Below, in pieces: positions 1-9,081 of a stretch of DNA of 64,000 nt. The stretch spans positions 496,001-560,000 of the forward strand of contig CAVUWK010000005.1 of the NCBI GenBank assembly GCA_963745175.1. The letters are read 5' to 3'. Every line of letters begins with the position of its first letter. The first letter of the stretch is position 1. The stretch is from Bog-473 sp963745175 (GTDB lineage Bacteria > Actinomycetota > Acidimicrobiia > Acidimicrobiales > RAAP-2). The position numbers and the translations under genes are program-made. The notes under the pieces were generated by a model. That model did no database searches. It had not been told where the DNA came from and worked only from the letters and a program-made list of their open reading frames with translations.

Positions 1-2234
1 AGGGCCCGGTCGTCCGCGCCGCGCTGTCGTGGATCGGCGGACGACCCGTCCTCAACTCGGTCAACCTGGAAGAGGGCGACGAGCCCGGCACCCGGCTCGA
101 CACGTTCCTCCGGCTCGCCCGCGAGTTCGGCGCCGCCGTCGTCTGCACCTGCATCGACGAGGAGGGCCAGGCGCGCACGGCGGAGTGGAAGCTGCGCGCC
201 GCCCGCAACATCCGCGACATCGCGGTCGAGCGCTACGGACTGGCCCCCGAGGACCTGCTCTTCGACCCGCTCGCCCTTCCCCTCTCGACCGGCATGGAGG
301 AGAGCCGCAAGGACGGGATCGAGACGCTGGAGGGCATCCGGGCCATCAAGGCGGAGCTGCCCGGCGTCTCCACCATCTTGGGGCTCTCCAACGTGTCCTT
401 CGGCCTCAACCCGGCCGCCCGCCAGGTCCTCAACTCGGTGTACCTCCACGAGTGCGTGGAGGCCGGCCTGGACGCGGCGATCGTGCACGCGTCGAAGATC
501 CTCCCGCTGTCCCGGATCGACGACCGGGTCAAGGAGGTGTGCCTCGACCTGGTCTACGACCGGCGGACCGACGGCTACGACCCCCTCCAGGAGCTCCTGG
601 GGCTCTTCGAGGGCGTCAAGGTCGATGCGGGGGAGGCGGACGAGCACCTCGACTGGCCGGTCGACCGGCGGCTGTCCCAGCGCATCATCGACGGCAACCG
701 CAACGGCCTGGAGGCCGACCTGACCGAGGCGCTCGACGCCGGCACCGGGGCACTCGCCATCGTGAACGACATCCTGCTCGAGGGCATGAAGGTCGTCGGC
801 GAGCGCTTCGCGTCGGGCGAGATGCAGCTGCCCTTCGTGCTCCAGTCGGCCGAGACCATGAAGGCCGCCGTCGCCTTCCTGGAGCCGCACATGGAGAAGT
901 CGGACCAGGGCGGCAAGGGCACGGTGGTGCTGGCCACGGTCAAGGGCGACGTGCACGACATCGGCAAGAACCTCGTCGACATCATCTTGACCAACAACGG
1001 CTACCTGGTGGTCAACCTCGGGATCAAGATCGGCATCAACGAGATGATCGCCGCGGTCGAGGAGCACGAGGCCGACGCCATCGGCATGAGCGGGCTGCTG
1101 GTGAAGTCGACCCTGATCATGCGCGAGAACCTCGTCGAGCTGAACGGCCGCTCACTGTCGAACATCCCCGTCCTGCTGGGCGGGGCCGCCCTGACCCGCA
1201 CCTACGTGGAGCGGGACCTGCGCGAGGTGTACGACGGGCGGCTCTTCTACGGGCGCGACGCGTTCGAGGGGCTGCGCACCATGGACCGCCTGGTCGAGTT
1301 GAAGCGCAACGGCGAGGAAGACCCGCTGTTCGGGCGGGAGATCTCCGAGAAGAACGTTCCCCGGCGCAGCCGGCTGGACGACCAGGACACCACCCCGGTG
1401 GAGGGGCAACCCGCCCGCGCCGACGTGGCGGCGGACAACCCGCTGTTCACCCCGCCCTTCGTCGGCACCCGGGTCGCGGTCGGGATCCCGATCGACGAGA
1501 TCGCCGAGTACCTCAACCTGACCGCGCTGTTCCGCAACCAGTGGGGCTTCCGGCCCGAGAACGGCGAGAACGACACCGAGTTCAAGGACCGGGTCAAGGC
1601 GACGCTGCGCGAGCAGCTGGGCAAGGCCAAGGAGGCCGACCTCCTCGTGCCGTCCGTCGCCTACGGCCATTTCGCCGCCAACGCCGAGGGCAACGACCTC
1701 GTCATCTGGAAGGACGAGACGCGCTCGTCGGAGTGGATGCGCTTCACCTTCCCGCGCCAGCGCAAGGAGCCCTGGCTCTGCATCGCGGACTTCTTCAGGC
1801 CGTCGGGGTCGGGCTCGGGCGAGGAGGACTTCGCCAGCTTCATGCTGTGCACCATCGGCGCCCGGGCGTCGGAGGAGGCCGCCCGCCTGTTCGCCGAGAA
1901 CGAGTACCAGCAGTACCTCTTCCTGCACGGCCTCAGCGTCGAGATGGCCGAGGCCACGGCCGAGTACTGGCACCGCCGGGTCCGCGAGGAGCTCGGGTTC
2001 GCCGACGAGGACGGCCCGACACTGACCGGGCTCTTCCGCCAGCAGTACCGGGGCGGGCGCTACTCGTGGGGCTACCCGGCCTGCCCGGACCTCACCGACA
2101 ACGCCAAGGTCGTGGAGCTGCTGGGCGGGGACCGCATCGGCGTCACGGTCAGCGAGGGGTTCCAGCTGAACCCCGAGCAGACGACCGACGCCATCATCTG
2201 CCACCACCCCGAGGCCAAGTACTTCGTCGCGTGA
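1..2234 (+). CDS. metH: Cobalamin-dependent methionine synthase, C-terminal part (5' end outside window)
   Basis: Methionine synthase transfers a methyl group from methyltetrahydrofolate to homocysteine through a cobalamin cofactor in the cytoplasm. The reading frame is already open at the left edge (codons start at base 3), so the homocysteine domain and part of the folate domain are missing. What remains is the end of the pterin-binding domain (to about nt 590), the four-helix cap and B12-binding domain with the cobalt-ligand motif DVHDIGKN at about nt 948-971, and the AdoMet activation domain ending in YFVA. The C-terminal activation domain is complete. Its stop overlaps the next GTG start (GTGA), suggesting translational coupling. 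Identification is very secure. Confidence 0.97.
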   Translation, partial: GPVVRAALSWIGGRPVLNSVNLEEGDEPGTRLDTFLRLAREFGAAVVCTCIDEEGQARTAEWKLRAARNIRDIAVERYGLAPEDLLFDPLALPLSTGMEESRKDGIETLEGIRAIKAELPGVSTILGLSNVSFGLNPAARQVLNSVYLHECVEAGLDAAIVHASKILPLSRIDDRVKEVCLDLVYDRRTDGYDPLQELLGLFEGVKVDAGEADEHLDWPVDRRLSQRIIDGNRNGLEADLTEALDAGTGALAIVNDILLEGMKVVGERFASGEMQLPFVLQSAETMKAAVAFLEPHMEKSDQGGKGTVVLATVKGDVHDIGKNLVDIILTNNGYLVVNLGIKIGINEMIAAVEEHEADAIGMSGLLVKSTLIMRENLVELNGRSLSNIPVLLGGAALTRTYVERDLREVYDGRLFYGRDAFEGLRTMDRLVELKRNGEEDPLFGREISEKNVPRRSRLDDQDTTPVEGQPARADVAADNPLFTPPFVGTRVAVGIPIDEIAEYLNLTALFRNQWGFRPENGENDTEFKDRVKATLREQLGKAKEADLLVPSVAYGHFAANAEGNDLVIWKDETRSSEWMRFTFPRQRKEPWLCIADFFRPSGSGSGEEDFASFMLCTIGARASEEAARLFAENEYQQYLFLHGLSVEMAEATAEYWHRRVREELGFADEDGPTLTGLFRQQYRGGRYSWGYPACPDLTDNAKVVELLGGDRIGVTVSEGFQLNPEQTTDAIICHHPEAKYFVA

Positions 2235-3043
2235 GGGCGGCCCGGGCCCGATCCGGTGCCCTGGCAGGGTGCGGCATCCTCTTCTTGTTGGTCGGTACCG
2301 CCGCCGGCGCGACGACCACGCTCGGCACCGTGGTCATCCCCAACCTGGGTCCAGGCTACGCGGTCACGTCCCAGGGCCCGCTCGACCCCACACAGTTCGC
2401 GGCGAACGCGCCGGACCCGAGCGCGGCCGAAGGGGCGCTGTCCACCCTGGCCAAGTCCATCTCCACCTACGAGCGGGTGTGGCAGGCCGACGGAGGTCTC
2501 AACCAGGTGCAGGACCTCCTCGTCCGCTTCCCCGACGCCGTGGGGGCCCAGGTCTTCCTGCAGGCGGCGCAGCACTCGCTCGAGTCGGGCGAGATCGTGA
2601 GCTCGGACGCGCTGCCCTCCATCGCGGGCGCCCGTCGCGTCACCTACTTCGCGGCGACGAACCAGGACGGCGTGGGCGAGGCCATCACGATGCGCGCCGG
2701 CGTCTACGTCGACCTGCTGTCGTTCTTCTCGGCCGCCTCGGGCAACGCGCGACCCATCTCCCCCGCCAACGCCGAGACGGTGGCCGCGGCCCAGCACGCG
2801 GCGATGGTGGCGGCGCCCGGCGGCGCGTCCACGGACAGCGCGGCAGCCGGCGCCAAGAAGGGCGTCTCGGCCGGCACCATCGGCCTGGCCGTGCTCGTGG
2901 TCGCCGTGCTGGCGCTCGCACTGGTCACGCCGCTCGTCCTCCGGCGCCGGCGCGCCCTGCGGGAGCCCGCAGGGACGGTGGCGCCGCACGCCGAGCGCTC
3001 AGACGGCGACGCGCTCGAGGATCTCCGCGAGAACAGCGGGTGA
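2231..3043 (+). CDS. Exported, membrane-anchored protein of unknown function
   Basis: A 270-residue protein starting at GTG 2231, whose start codon overlaps the metH stop by four bases. Residues 8-26 form a hydrophobic export signal. The middle, about residues 30-190, is a soluble domain rich in Ala, Ser and Thr with no motif I can name. A single transmembrane helix (about residues 218-242, GTIGLAVLVVAVLALALV) is followed by an RRRRALR stop-transfer cluster and a short acidic cytoplasmic tail. The topology therefore places the main domain outside the membrane. Coupling to metH is probably positional only. The last 45 bases overlap the end of the convergent hydrolase gene. Confidence 0.75.
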   Translation: MRAARARSGALAGCGILFLLVGTAAGATTTLGTVVIPNLGPGYAVTSQGPLDPTQFAANAPDPSAAEGALSTLAKSISTYERVWQADGGLNQVQDLLVRFPDAVGAQVFLQAAQHSLESGEIVSSDALPSIAGARRVTYFAATNQDGVGEAITMRAGVYVDLLSFFSAASGNARPISPANAETVAAAQHAAMVAAPGGASTDSAAAGAKKGVSAGTIGLAVLVVAVLALALVTPLVLRRRRALREPAGTVAPHAERSDGDALEDLRENSG

Positions 3044-3736
3044 CGTCACGGGGAGCAGGTGGCCCGAGTCGATCCGGACGACCTCGACCGGAGCCGGGAG
3101 GCGCTGCACCATGACCTCCTGGTTGTCGGGGCGGACGGGGCGGTCCCGCTCGTTCAGCACGTAGGTGATCGGGACGCCCGCGGCGGCGGACCAGTACACC
3201 GGTTGGAAGTAGTGCTGCACCGTGTCCTCGACCGAGCGGACGGGATCGACCATGAAGGCCAGGCTCGCATCGTCGAGCGGGTCGGCGCCGTACGCGTAAC
3301 GGAACGCCTCGGGATCGGCGGGAGGGCCGGGCAGGGTGACCGTCCGGCCATCCTTCGCTGCGGCGGCGACGGCCAGGCGCAGGCCGTCCCGGTGTCGTTC
3401 CTGCATGCAGTCGATCCCGCAACCCCCCTCGACGGGCACCAGGGCGGCGTTGAGGACGATGGAGCCCACCCGGCCTCCGAGCGCGGCCACGACGCCCGGC
3501 ACGACCAGGCCCCCGGAGGAATGCGCCACGAGGGTGACCGGCCCGGCGGACGCGGCGGCCTCGATGTCGGCCACGACCGAGGCCACCTCCACCTCGACGG
3601 TCAGCGTGGCCAGATCGGCCGGCCGACTGGCGCGGCCGGGCAGGTCCACGGCGAGCGCCTCGGTTCCGAGGTACGGCAGCAACCGGTCCCAGAAGCGGGC
3701 GGTGGTGCCGCCGCCGTGGATCAGGACGACGGTCAT
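2999..3736 (-). CDS. Alpha/beta-fold hydrolase
   Basis: A 245-residue alpha/beta hydrolase of the small RsbQ/MenH-like type. The N-terminus MTVVLIHGGG carries the oxyanion-hole HGG motif. The nucleophile elbow is HSSGG (about residue 72), and the catalytic His lies in DSGHLLPV near the C-terminus, with an acid in NERDRP. There is no signal peptide, so it is cytoplasmic. The ATG at 3736 places HGGG within ten residues of the start, as usual in this family; the frame stays open upstream but runs into the divergent VOC gene. The substrate cannot be told. Its 3' end overlaps the facing gene by 45 bases. Confidence 0.85.
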   Translation of the reverse strand: MTVVLIHGGGTTARFWDRLLPYLGTEALAVDLPGRASRPADLATLTVEVEVASVVADIEAAASAGPVTLVAHSSGGLVVPGVVAALGGRVGSIVLNAALVPVEGGCGIDCMQERHRDGLRLAVAAAAKDGRTVTLPGPPADPEAFRYAYGADPLDDASLAFMVDPVRSVEDTVQHYFQPVYWSAAAGVPITYVLNERDRPVRPDNQEVMVQRLPAPVEVVRIDSGHLLPVTSPAVLAEILERVAV

Positions 3737-3806
3737 GGCGGCGGAGGCTACTGCGGGCGGGGCGCGACCCCGGCTACCCGAGGCGCCCCTCACTAGGATC
3801 CCGGAG

Positions 3807-4211
3807 GTGAACGGGAGCGATGACGCGGGCGCGCCCATCACCGGGCTGTCCCACTTCCAGCTGCTGGTATCCGACGTCGCGGCCAGCGCACGGTGGTACA
3901 GCGCGGTACTCGGCCTGCGCCCCTTCGCGGACGACCCCGCCATCGGGTATGTCGCGCTGCGGCATCCCGGCGCGAAGTTCGTGGTGGTGCTGACGAAGGC
4001 TCCGGAGGAACGGGAGCGGTCGCCCGGGCCGGCCAACGACGGCTTGGATCACGTGGCCCTCGCGGTGTCCGACGGTGGCTCGCTCGAGGCCTGGGCGGCG
4101 CACCTGAGCGAGGTCGGCATCGACCATGCCGGTGTGGTGCTCGAGGGCGGCCACCCCTCGCTGCAGCTGCGTGACCCCGACGGCATCGCCATCGAACTCG
4201 TCGCGCCCTGA
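3807..4211 (+). CDS. VOC (glyoxalase/bleomycin-resistance) family protein
   Basis: A 134-residue vicinal-oxygen-chelate protein with two beta-alpha-beta-beta-beta modules. The first begins with LSHFQLLVSDVAASARWY and the second with LDHVALAVSD, ending in LRDPDGIAIELV. The His of each module and the terminal Glu are the usual metal ligands. The GTG at 3807 is the likely start; the GGAGG directly before it is too close for a good ribosome site, so the message may be leaderless. The family includes lyases, dioxygenases and resistance proteins, so the reaction is unknown. It is transcribed away from the hydrolase at 2999-3736. Confidence 0.85.
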   Translation: MNGSDDAGAPITGLSHFQLLVSDVAASARWYSAVLGLRPFADDPAIGYVALRHPGAKFVVVLTKAPEERERSPGPANDGLDHVALAVSDGGSLEAWAAHLSEVGIDHAGVVLEGGHPSLQLRDPDGIAIELVAP

Positions 4212-4213
4212 CG

Positions 4214-4534
4214 TCAGCCCCACTCGGTCATCTTGCGAAAGCGGGACTTCCGCGTGGGCCGTGCCTGCGGCTCCTGCAGTGCCTCCACCCGGTGGCTGCG
4301 CAGCCACGTCGTCAGGCCGTCGGCATCCTTGAAGACGATCTCCTGGTCGGTGTCCATCACGTAGAGGTGGATCGTCCCGCTGTCGACCGTCACCGAGAAT
4401 TCGATCTTGCCGCTGAAGACGAAGCACCACAGCGGCGTGGCGCCCGGGGTCGACCTCGGCTCCAGGCGCCAACCCGGCCGGCCGCCCAGCAGGTCGACGA
4501 GCTCGTTGGTCGACGGACCGGCGCGATCGGGCAT
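4214..4534 (-). CDS. Conserved hypothetical protein, about 106 residues
   Basis: A small soluble protein with no signal peptide or membrane helix. The middle has alternating beta-type segments (LWCFVFSGKIEFSVTV, GTIHLYVMD) and the C-terminus is basic (RPTRKSRFRKMTEWG). I do not recognise the family. The chosen ATG at 4534 begins one base after the stop of the upstream reductase gene, so the two are probably co-translated. An alternative ATG at 4555 would add seven residues and overlap the reductase. Confidence 0.6.
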   Translation of the reverse strand: MPDRAGPSTNELVDLLGGRPGWRLEPRSTPGATPLWCFVFSGKIEFSVTVDSGTIHLYVMDTDQEIVFKDADGLTTWLRSHRVEALQEPQARPTRKSRFRKMTEWG

Positions 4535-4535
4535 G

Positions 4536-5459
4536 TCAGGCGAACCGTGATTCACGCTGGCGCGCGATGGCGCACAGGGTCTCGTTGTACGGGGTCTCGA
4601 GCCCGCGCTCGCGGCTCAGCGTCACCACCTGCCCGTTGATGACATCGATCTCCGAAGGCCGCCGGGCCAGGTGGTCGAGGCGCATCGACGGGCTGGCGTT
4701 GGGGATGGTGGCGGCGAAGTCGGTGACGTAGCGCAACGGGTCATCGAACGGGAACTCGACGCCCATGGCGACGCCGAGCCGGTAGGCCTCCGAGGTACAG
4801 CCAAGAGCAACCCGCCAGGCTTGGGGATCCGACATCAGCTCGCCCACGGTGACGTCGAACACCGCACACGGAGCGCTAAGCGTGACGTTGCAGAGGAACT
4901 TCTCCCAGATCATCAGGGTCACGTCGGCGAAGGCCCGGACGTTGAAACCGGCGTCGTGCCACGCCTGTTCGATGCGCAGGGCCCGATCCGTCAGGCCGCC
5001 GTGCATCTCGCCGATGCGGATCATGCGCATGCCTTCGTGGTGGACATGGCCCGGTTCCGGGATCGACGAACCGAACCCCTCGGCGATCCCGATCATGATG
5101 TGCTCCGGCGGGATGTGGCGCGCCACCCGCTCGCCGGCACCGAGCCCGTTCTGGAACGCCATGACCACACTGTCCGGCTCGAGCAGCGGTGCGATGTCCG
5201 TCGCCACCTGGTCCACGTCCGACGCTTTGGTCGCGATCAACCACAGATCGCAGGCCCCGGCGTCCGCGGTGATCTGCCCGACGTGGAGGTTGTCGACCAC
5301 GAAGCTGCCGCTGGCACCCGAGACCGTCAACCCGGAGGTGGCGATGGCGTCGATGTGCTCCGGCCAGATGTCCACGGCCCACACCTCGTGCCCGGCCTTG
5401 CCGAGGAGCCCGGCGTACACCGAGCCCATGGCTCCCGTTCCGACAACCGCGATCTTCAT
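4536..5459 (-). CDS. 2-dehydropantoate 2-reductase family protein (PanE/ApbA-like)
   Basis: A 307-residue NADPH-dependent reductase of the ketopantoate reductase family, which in its type member reduces 2-dehydropantoate to pantoate for CoA synthesis. The N-terminus MKIAVVGTGAMGSVYAGLLG is a textbook GxGxxG Rossmann motif. The KASD segment at about residue 97 and the FQNGLG segment near residue 120 are family hallmarks, and the C-terminal helical domain (WEKFLCNVTLSAPCAV) carries the catalytic-Lys region. The ATG at 5459 is preceded by AAAGGATGGA, a good ribosome site. Many actinobacteria have several paralogs of this family, so the true substrate may differ from ketopantoate. Confidence 0.85.
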   Translation of the reverse strand: MKIAVVGTGAMGSVYAGLLGKAGHEVWAVDIWPEHIDAIATSGLTVSGASGSFVVDNLHVGQITADAGACDLWLIATKASDVDQVATDIAPLLEPDSVVMAFQNGLGAGERVARHIPPEHIMIGIAEGFGSSIPEPGHVHHEGMRMIRIGEMHGGLTDRALRIEQAWHDAGFNVRAFADVTLMIWEKFLCNVTLSAPCAVFDVTVGELMSDPQAWRVALGCTSEAYRLGVAMGVEFPFDDPLRYVTDFAATIPNASPSMRLDHLARRPSEIDVINGQVVTLSRERGLETPYNETLCAIARQRESRFA

Positions 5460-5638
5460 TCCATCCTTTTGGGAGCGAGCTCGAGAGAGTGTGTTGCCCG
5501 CACCGCTGGGACGACGGGGCACTGGCGAGATTCTACGGAACGGACGGGTCGGGACGAAACCCGGCCCGGAGCACGGCGACTGGTGGCCACCGGGAGCCCG
5601 CCGGTAGCGTCCGACCCCATGTCGCAGGCAGCGGACCG

Positions 5639-6445
5639 ATGACCGACCTCCTCGCCGAGGCCTTCTCCGTCCCGGCGCGACTCGGCGTCGTGGCCGAGAT
5701 CCGCGACGACGAGCTTCGGCTGCGGCTGGAGCCGCGCGCCGAGGTGCTGCGCCACGGCGCCGTGCGGGCGAGCGTCATCGCCTTCATGATCGACGTGGTG
5801 GCCGGGATCGTCCTGGACGACGATCCTGATGCCTGGACCTTGACCTCGGACATGTCGGTACGGATGCGACCGCTGCCCGCACCCGCGTCGCTCTCGACCC
5901 GCCTCACCATCCTGCGGCGGGGTCGTCGATCGGCCACGGCAGCGGTGGATCTCGTCACCGACGAGGGTGAGCCCGTGGCGACCGGAGCAATCGGGTTCGC
6001 CCGGGTGCAGCGCCGTGACACCGATGCCGTCAAGCCCCAGGCTTCCCCGCAACGCATCACGACCATGTTCGACGGATCGATCACGTTGACCCGCCCGCTC
6101 CGGGAGGAAAGCGGCATCGTCGTGCTCGACCCGAAGGCCGGTGCGCTCGAGATGGCGGTGACGCCGCAGCTGCGCAATTCCGCGGGCACCTTGCAGGGAG
6201 CCATGGTGGCGCTCCTCGCGGAGGCGGCCGCCGAGGAGACGGTGTCGACACGATTCGACATCCCCGCCGTGGTGACCGAGCTCGATCTTCGCTACCTGGC
6301 GCAGACCGGCGCCAGTCCTGTTCGCTCGAGTTGCCGCCTGCTCGGCGAAGGGCCCGACGCTCCGATTGAGGTGGAGCTCCGCGACACGTCGACGGATCGG
6401 CTGACCACGCTGGTCTACGCCCGCACGGCCATCATTCCCACGTAA
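5639..6445 (+). CDS. Tandem-hotdog thioesterase-like protein
   Basis: A 268-residue cytoplasmic protein that reads as two hotdog-fold domains in tandem. The first (about 1-125) contains RHGAVRASVIAFMIDVVAG and the second (about 135-268) contains NSAGTLQGAMVALLAEAAAE; both match the helix-plus-gly pattern of PaaI/4HBT acyl-CoA thioesterases. Double-hotdog enzymes of this kind hydrolyse acyl-CoA esters, and the gene fits the acyl-CoA-rich content of the window. The ATG at 5639 is chosen because an upstream ATG at 5619 is in another frame and stops after seven codons. The exact substrate is unknown. Confidence 0.8.
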   Translation: MTDLLAEAFSVPARLGVVAEIRDDELRLRLEPRAEVLRHGAVRASVIAFMIDVVAGIVLDDDPDAWTLTSDMSVRMRPLPAPASLSTRLTILRRGRRSATAAVDLVTDEGEPVATGAIGFARVQRRDTDAVKPQASPQRITTMFDGSITLTRPLREESGIVVLDPKAGALEMAVTPQLRNSAGTLQGAMVALLAEAAAEETVSTRFDIPAVVTELDLRYLAQTGASPVRSSCRLLGEGPDAPIEVELRDTSTDRLTTLVYARTAIIPT

Positions 6446-6459
6446 CGTCAGGCACCTCG

Positions 6460-7329
6460 ATGAGACGGACCGTCGCGCTCCTTTCTGTCCTGGCGACTCT
6501 GGCTGTCGCGAGCTCAGCCGCGGCGGCCGCATCAACGACGACGAGCCAACCCGTCGGCGCGCGGCTCGATCGTGCCCTCCACGCATGGGCCGACTTCCCG
6601 GCCCGATCGTCCCCTCGCCCTCTCGTCCTGCTCGAGGGAGACGTCTTGAACCCCGCGAACGGTTTTCCGGACGAGGCCAGCAAGGAGGCCTTCGGCAACG
6701 GCCAGATCACCCCGCCCGCCAGCTGGCCGGTGTCACCGACACGATCAATGGGCTTCCCGATCATCGGGGCCGCCGCCGCGTTCACGACGTTGCACACACC
6801 CGGCTCCAACGCACTCGGCTCGCCCCCGCCGCTCGGGACGACGGCGGTCCAGCTGGGCTCCGGGCTCTTCCTCACCGACCGAGGTTGGCGAGCCCTGCCG
6901 GCGTGGCTCTTCTCGCTCACCGGCGTCGACAACCCCGCCAAGGTCCTCGCGGTCGGGCCGTCCGCGATCTACCCCGCGCCGGCCGCCGGAGCCGGTTCCG
7001 CGCCGGCCCAGCTGTCCGTGACCGCCGCACCCGGCCGCCGGCACATCGTGGCGAACTTTGGCGGTGCTCCGGCGGGCACCGGAGCGTGCACCGCCAGCTA
7101 CACCCTCTCGATCAAAGAGTCCAAGCAGGTCGTCGCGGTGGCGGTGCGTGCCCACCCACATCGAGCACCGCCTGGAGTGGGCGACGTGGCATGCGCGTTG
7201 GTGGCGGTCCCGCGGCATGCGTCAGGAGAGCTCAAGGCCCCCATCGGGTCGCGGGTCGTCGTCGATGCCGCATCCGAGGCGGCGGTCTCCGTGACTGCTC
7301 CACAGTCTGGCGGGGCGGAAGGTGGCTGA
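6460..7329 (+). CDS. Secreted hypothetical protein
   Basis: A 289-residue protein with a clear Sec signal peptide: MRRTV, then a hydrophobic core, then ASSAAAAAS with probable cleavage around residue 24. The mature protein is rich in Ala, Pro and Gly. Its last 110 residues contain a pair of cysteines (ACTASYTLS and VACALVAV) and the pattern SRVVVDAAS, which resembles extracytoplasmic beta-sandwich domains seen in other actinobacterial exported proteins. I cannot assign a function. It lies 14 bases behind the thioesterase gene and converges with the VOC gene at 7346. Confidence 0.65.
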   Translation: MRRTVALLSVLATLAVASSAAAAASTTTSQPVGARLDRALHAWADFPARSSPRPLVLLEGDVLNPANGFPDEASKEAFGNGQITPPASWPVSPTRSMGFPIIGAAAAFTTLHTPGSNALGSPPPLGTTAVQLGSGLFLTDRGWRALPAWLFSLTGVDNPAKVLAVGPSAIYPAPAAGAGSAPAQLSVTAAPGRRHIVANFGGAPAGTGACTASYTLSIKESKQVVAVAVRAHPHRAPPGVGDVACALVAVPRHASGELKAPIGSRVVVDAASEAAVSVTAPQSGGAEGG

Positions 7330-7345
7330 GACCCTCGCCGGCCAC

Positions 7346-7696
7346 CTATCCGTTCGACGCGACGCCGACCTTGTGGCCCAGGGAGTCGGCGAAGACGCCG
7401 AAACTCGTTCCCGGCACCTGCTGAACAGGTTGCACGATGGTGCCGCCCAGCTCCGCGGCCTTGGCGAGTGTGGCGGCAACGTCTTCGACTGCGACGAAGA
7501 ACAGCACCTCGTCGTCGGAACCCTGTCGTGGGCTGATGGCGACGTGGGGGCCACCCTCGACGCCTGTGTCGATGAAGGTGTAGCCAGGGTATGCGCCGTC
7601 GGCGGCCACTTTCCAACCGAAGAGGTCGGCAAAGAACGCACGGGTGGCGTCAGGGTCCTCTGAGCGGATCTCGGCGTGAACGACAGGGTGCGGCAT
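7346..7696 (-). CDS. VOC (glyoxalase-like) family protein
   Basis: A 116-residue single-subunit VOC protein: MPHPVVHAEIRSEDPDATRAF opens the first module and VAVEDVAATLAKAAELGG the second, ending in DSLGHKVGVAS. Members of this group (PhnB/YkcA type) bind a metal and small ligands, but individual functions are rarely known. The ATG at 7696 is favoured by the strong upstream ribosome site AAAGGAGA; a longer reading adds an unlikely basic leader. Transcribed alone and convergent with the secreted protein. Confidence 0.85.
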   Translation of the reverse strand: MPHPVVHAEIRSEDPDATRAFFADLFGWKVAADGAYPGYTFIDTGVEGGPHVAISPRQGSDDEVLFFVAVEDVAATLAKAAELGGTIVQPVQQVPGTSFGVFADSLGHKVGVASNG

Positions 7697-7814
7697 GAGA
7701 ATCTCCTTTGAACGAAGTCGGGCTTGACTGTCACTGGCACGACGAACGACGCGTGGTGAGATCGACACATCAGCCGAAATCTTCCGATCAGATCAACCGG
7801 ACACCCTCGGCACT

Positions 7815-8643
7815 ATGGTCGGCACCGTGCAGGTGGGAGCAGTGACGATCGAGGGCGTCTCTGACGGGAGCCTCCTGGTGCCACCGACGACCCTGTTCAA
7901 CAAGACCGATCAGGATTGGCTCCAGCACTCTCAGTTCCTGGACGGCGAGGGAATGCTGCCCATCGAAATGGGCGGGTTCCTCGTGCGCACCGGCGAACGT
8001 CTGGCCCTCGTCGACACCGGGATAGGGCCACGTGCCGTTGCAGGGCGGACCGGGATGTTCATGAGGAACCTGGCCGCCCTCGGAGTCCGGCCTTCGGACA
8101 TCACCGACGTCGTCCTCACCCACCTCCATTTCGACCACCTCGGGATGGGCAACCGACGGAGAACGCCGCCTCTTCAGCTCCGCCACCTACCGATGCCACG
8201 AGGCGGACTGGCATTTCTTCACGGGCGCCAACCCGTTCGACGACAGCCAGGCTGTCTCGTTGATGGGTGGTCGAACCTCGTCGGAACTGCTTCCCCCGAT
8301 GGCGGACCGGCTCGAGACGTGGAGCGGCGACGGCACGATTCTGCCCGGCATGGATGTCCGCAGCGCTCCCGGTCATACGCCCGGCAGTACCGTCATCGTC
8401 ATTTCGTCGGGGACGGAACGAGCCATGCTCCTCGGTGACGTCGTGCACTGTCCGGCCGAGCTCCTCAGCGACGACTGGGAGATGATCGGCGACGTCGACA
8501 GGCAGCTCGCGCAGCGGTCTCGTGAGGCCCTCGCCAGAGAGCTCGAAGGCGCGGACGTCCCTGCGGCGGCGTCGCACTTCCCGGGCCTGCAATTCGGTCG
8601 CCTCATGGCGGCGGACGGCCGGCGACAATGGACCTTCGGCTGA
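7815..8643 (+). CDS. Metallo-beta-lactamase-fold hydrolase (frameshifted)
   Basis: An MBL-fold hydrolase split by one frameshift. The first part (7815-8144) ends with the zinc motif THLHFDHLG. The rest (8146-8643) continues in the next frame with GWATDGERRLFSSATY, the APGHTPGS motif, the bridging Asp in LLGDVVH and the last His in AAASHFPG. Dropping A8145 joins the two halves exactly, giving a protein of about 275 residues. The first half resembles N-acyl-homoserine-lactonase-like and MBL-fold oxidoreductase-like members; the substrate is not known. The shift is probably a base-calling error rather than decay, because both halves keep every metal ligand. Confidence 0.8.
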
Positions 8644-8709
8644 GCCGGGCCCGACTCGGCGCTTCTCGCCTTTACCGACGACTTACCGCAGCTCCGTACC
8701 ATCCGTCGC

Positions 8710-9081
8710 ATGGCAACGTACGAGGCGTCACACACGACGGATGAAGACGCGCCTGCTTCAGCCATCAAGCGAATCGGCACGAAGATCGCCGCCATCGGGA
8801 TCGTGGTGGGCGTCAATGCCTTGATCATCGGGGGTGGTGGCATGATCGAGGCCGGCGCCGACGGGCTCTGGACGCCCGGCTACAGCCAGACACGATCATG
8901 GTTCGTTCTCGTCTTCGGACTCGCGGCGTGGCTGGCCACGGTTCTGATCGTGATCGTGGTGGTCCGTCGGGCGAAGAGACACCAACCTCGACAGGCGAGC
9001 TCGCTGCCGGTCAGTTCACCCGCCCCGACCAGCGGCCACCACGGCCTCGCGGGCGTGGTAGCTCGATCGGGTGAGCGGTGA
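8710..9081 (+). CDS. Small membrane protein, two predicted helices
   Basis: A 123-residue protein with two hydrophobic segments, about residues 23-45 (IAAIGIVVGVNALIIGGGGM) and 62-85 (SWFVLVFGLAAWLATVLIVI), separated by an acidic-aromatic loop containing LWTPGYSQTRSW. The C-terminus is basic and disordered. No family recognised. Its last 66 bases overlap the 3' end of the convergent lipA region, so the true C-terminus could be shorter if an indel lies there. Confidence 0.5.
   Translation: MATYEASHTTDEDAPASAIKRIGTKIAAIGIVVGVNALIIGGGGMIEAGADGLWTPGYSQTRSWFVLVFGLAAWLATVLIVIVVVRRAKRHQPRQASSLPVSSPAPTSGHHGLAGVVARSGER

Noticed and set aside
1152..2207. Long antisense open frames inside metH and many other genes
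   Set aside because: They follow from high GC at third positions; their translations are Arg/Ala/Gly-rich with no recognisable domains.
3336..3806. N-terminal extension of the VOC protein
   Set aside because: The frame is open upstream but lies antisense to the alpha/beta hydrolase coding sequence and has no VOC-like content.
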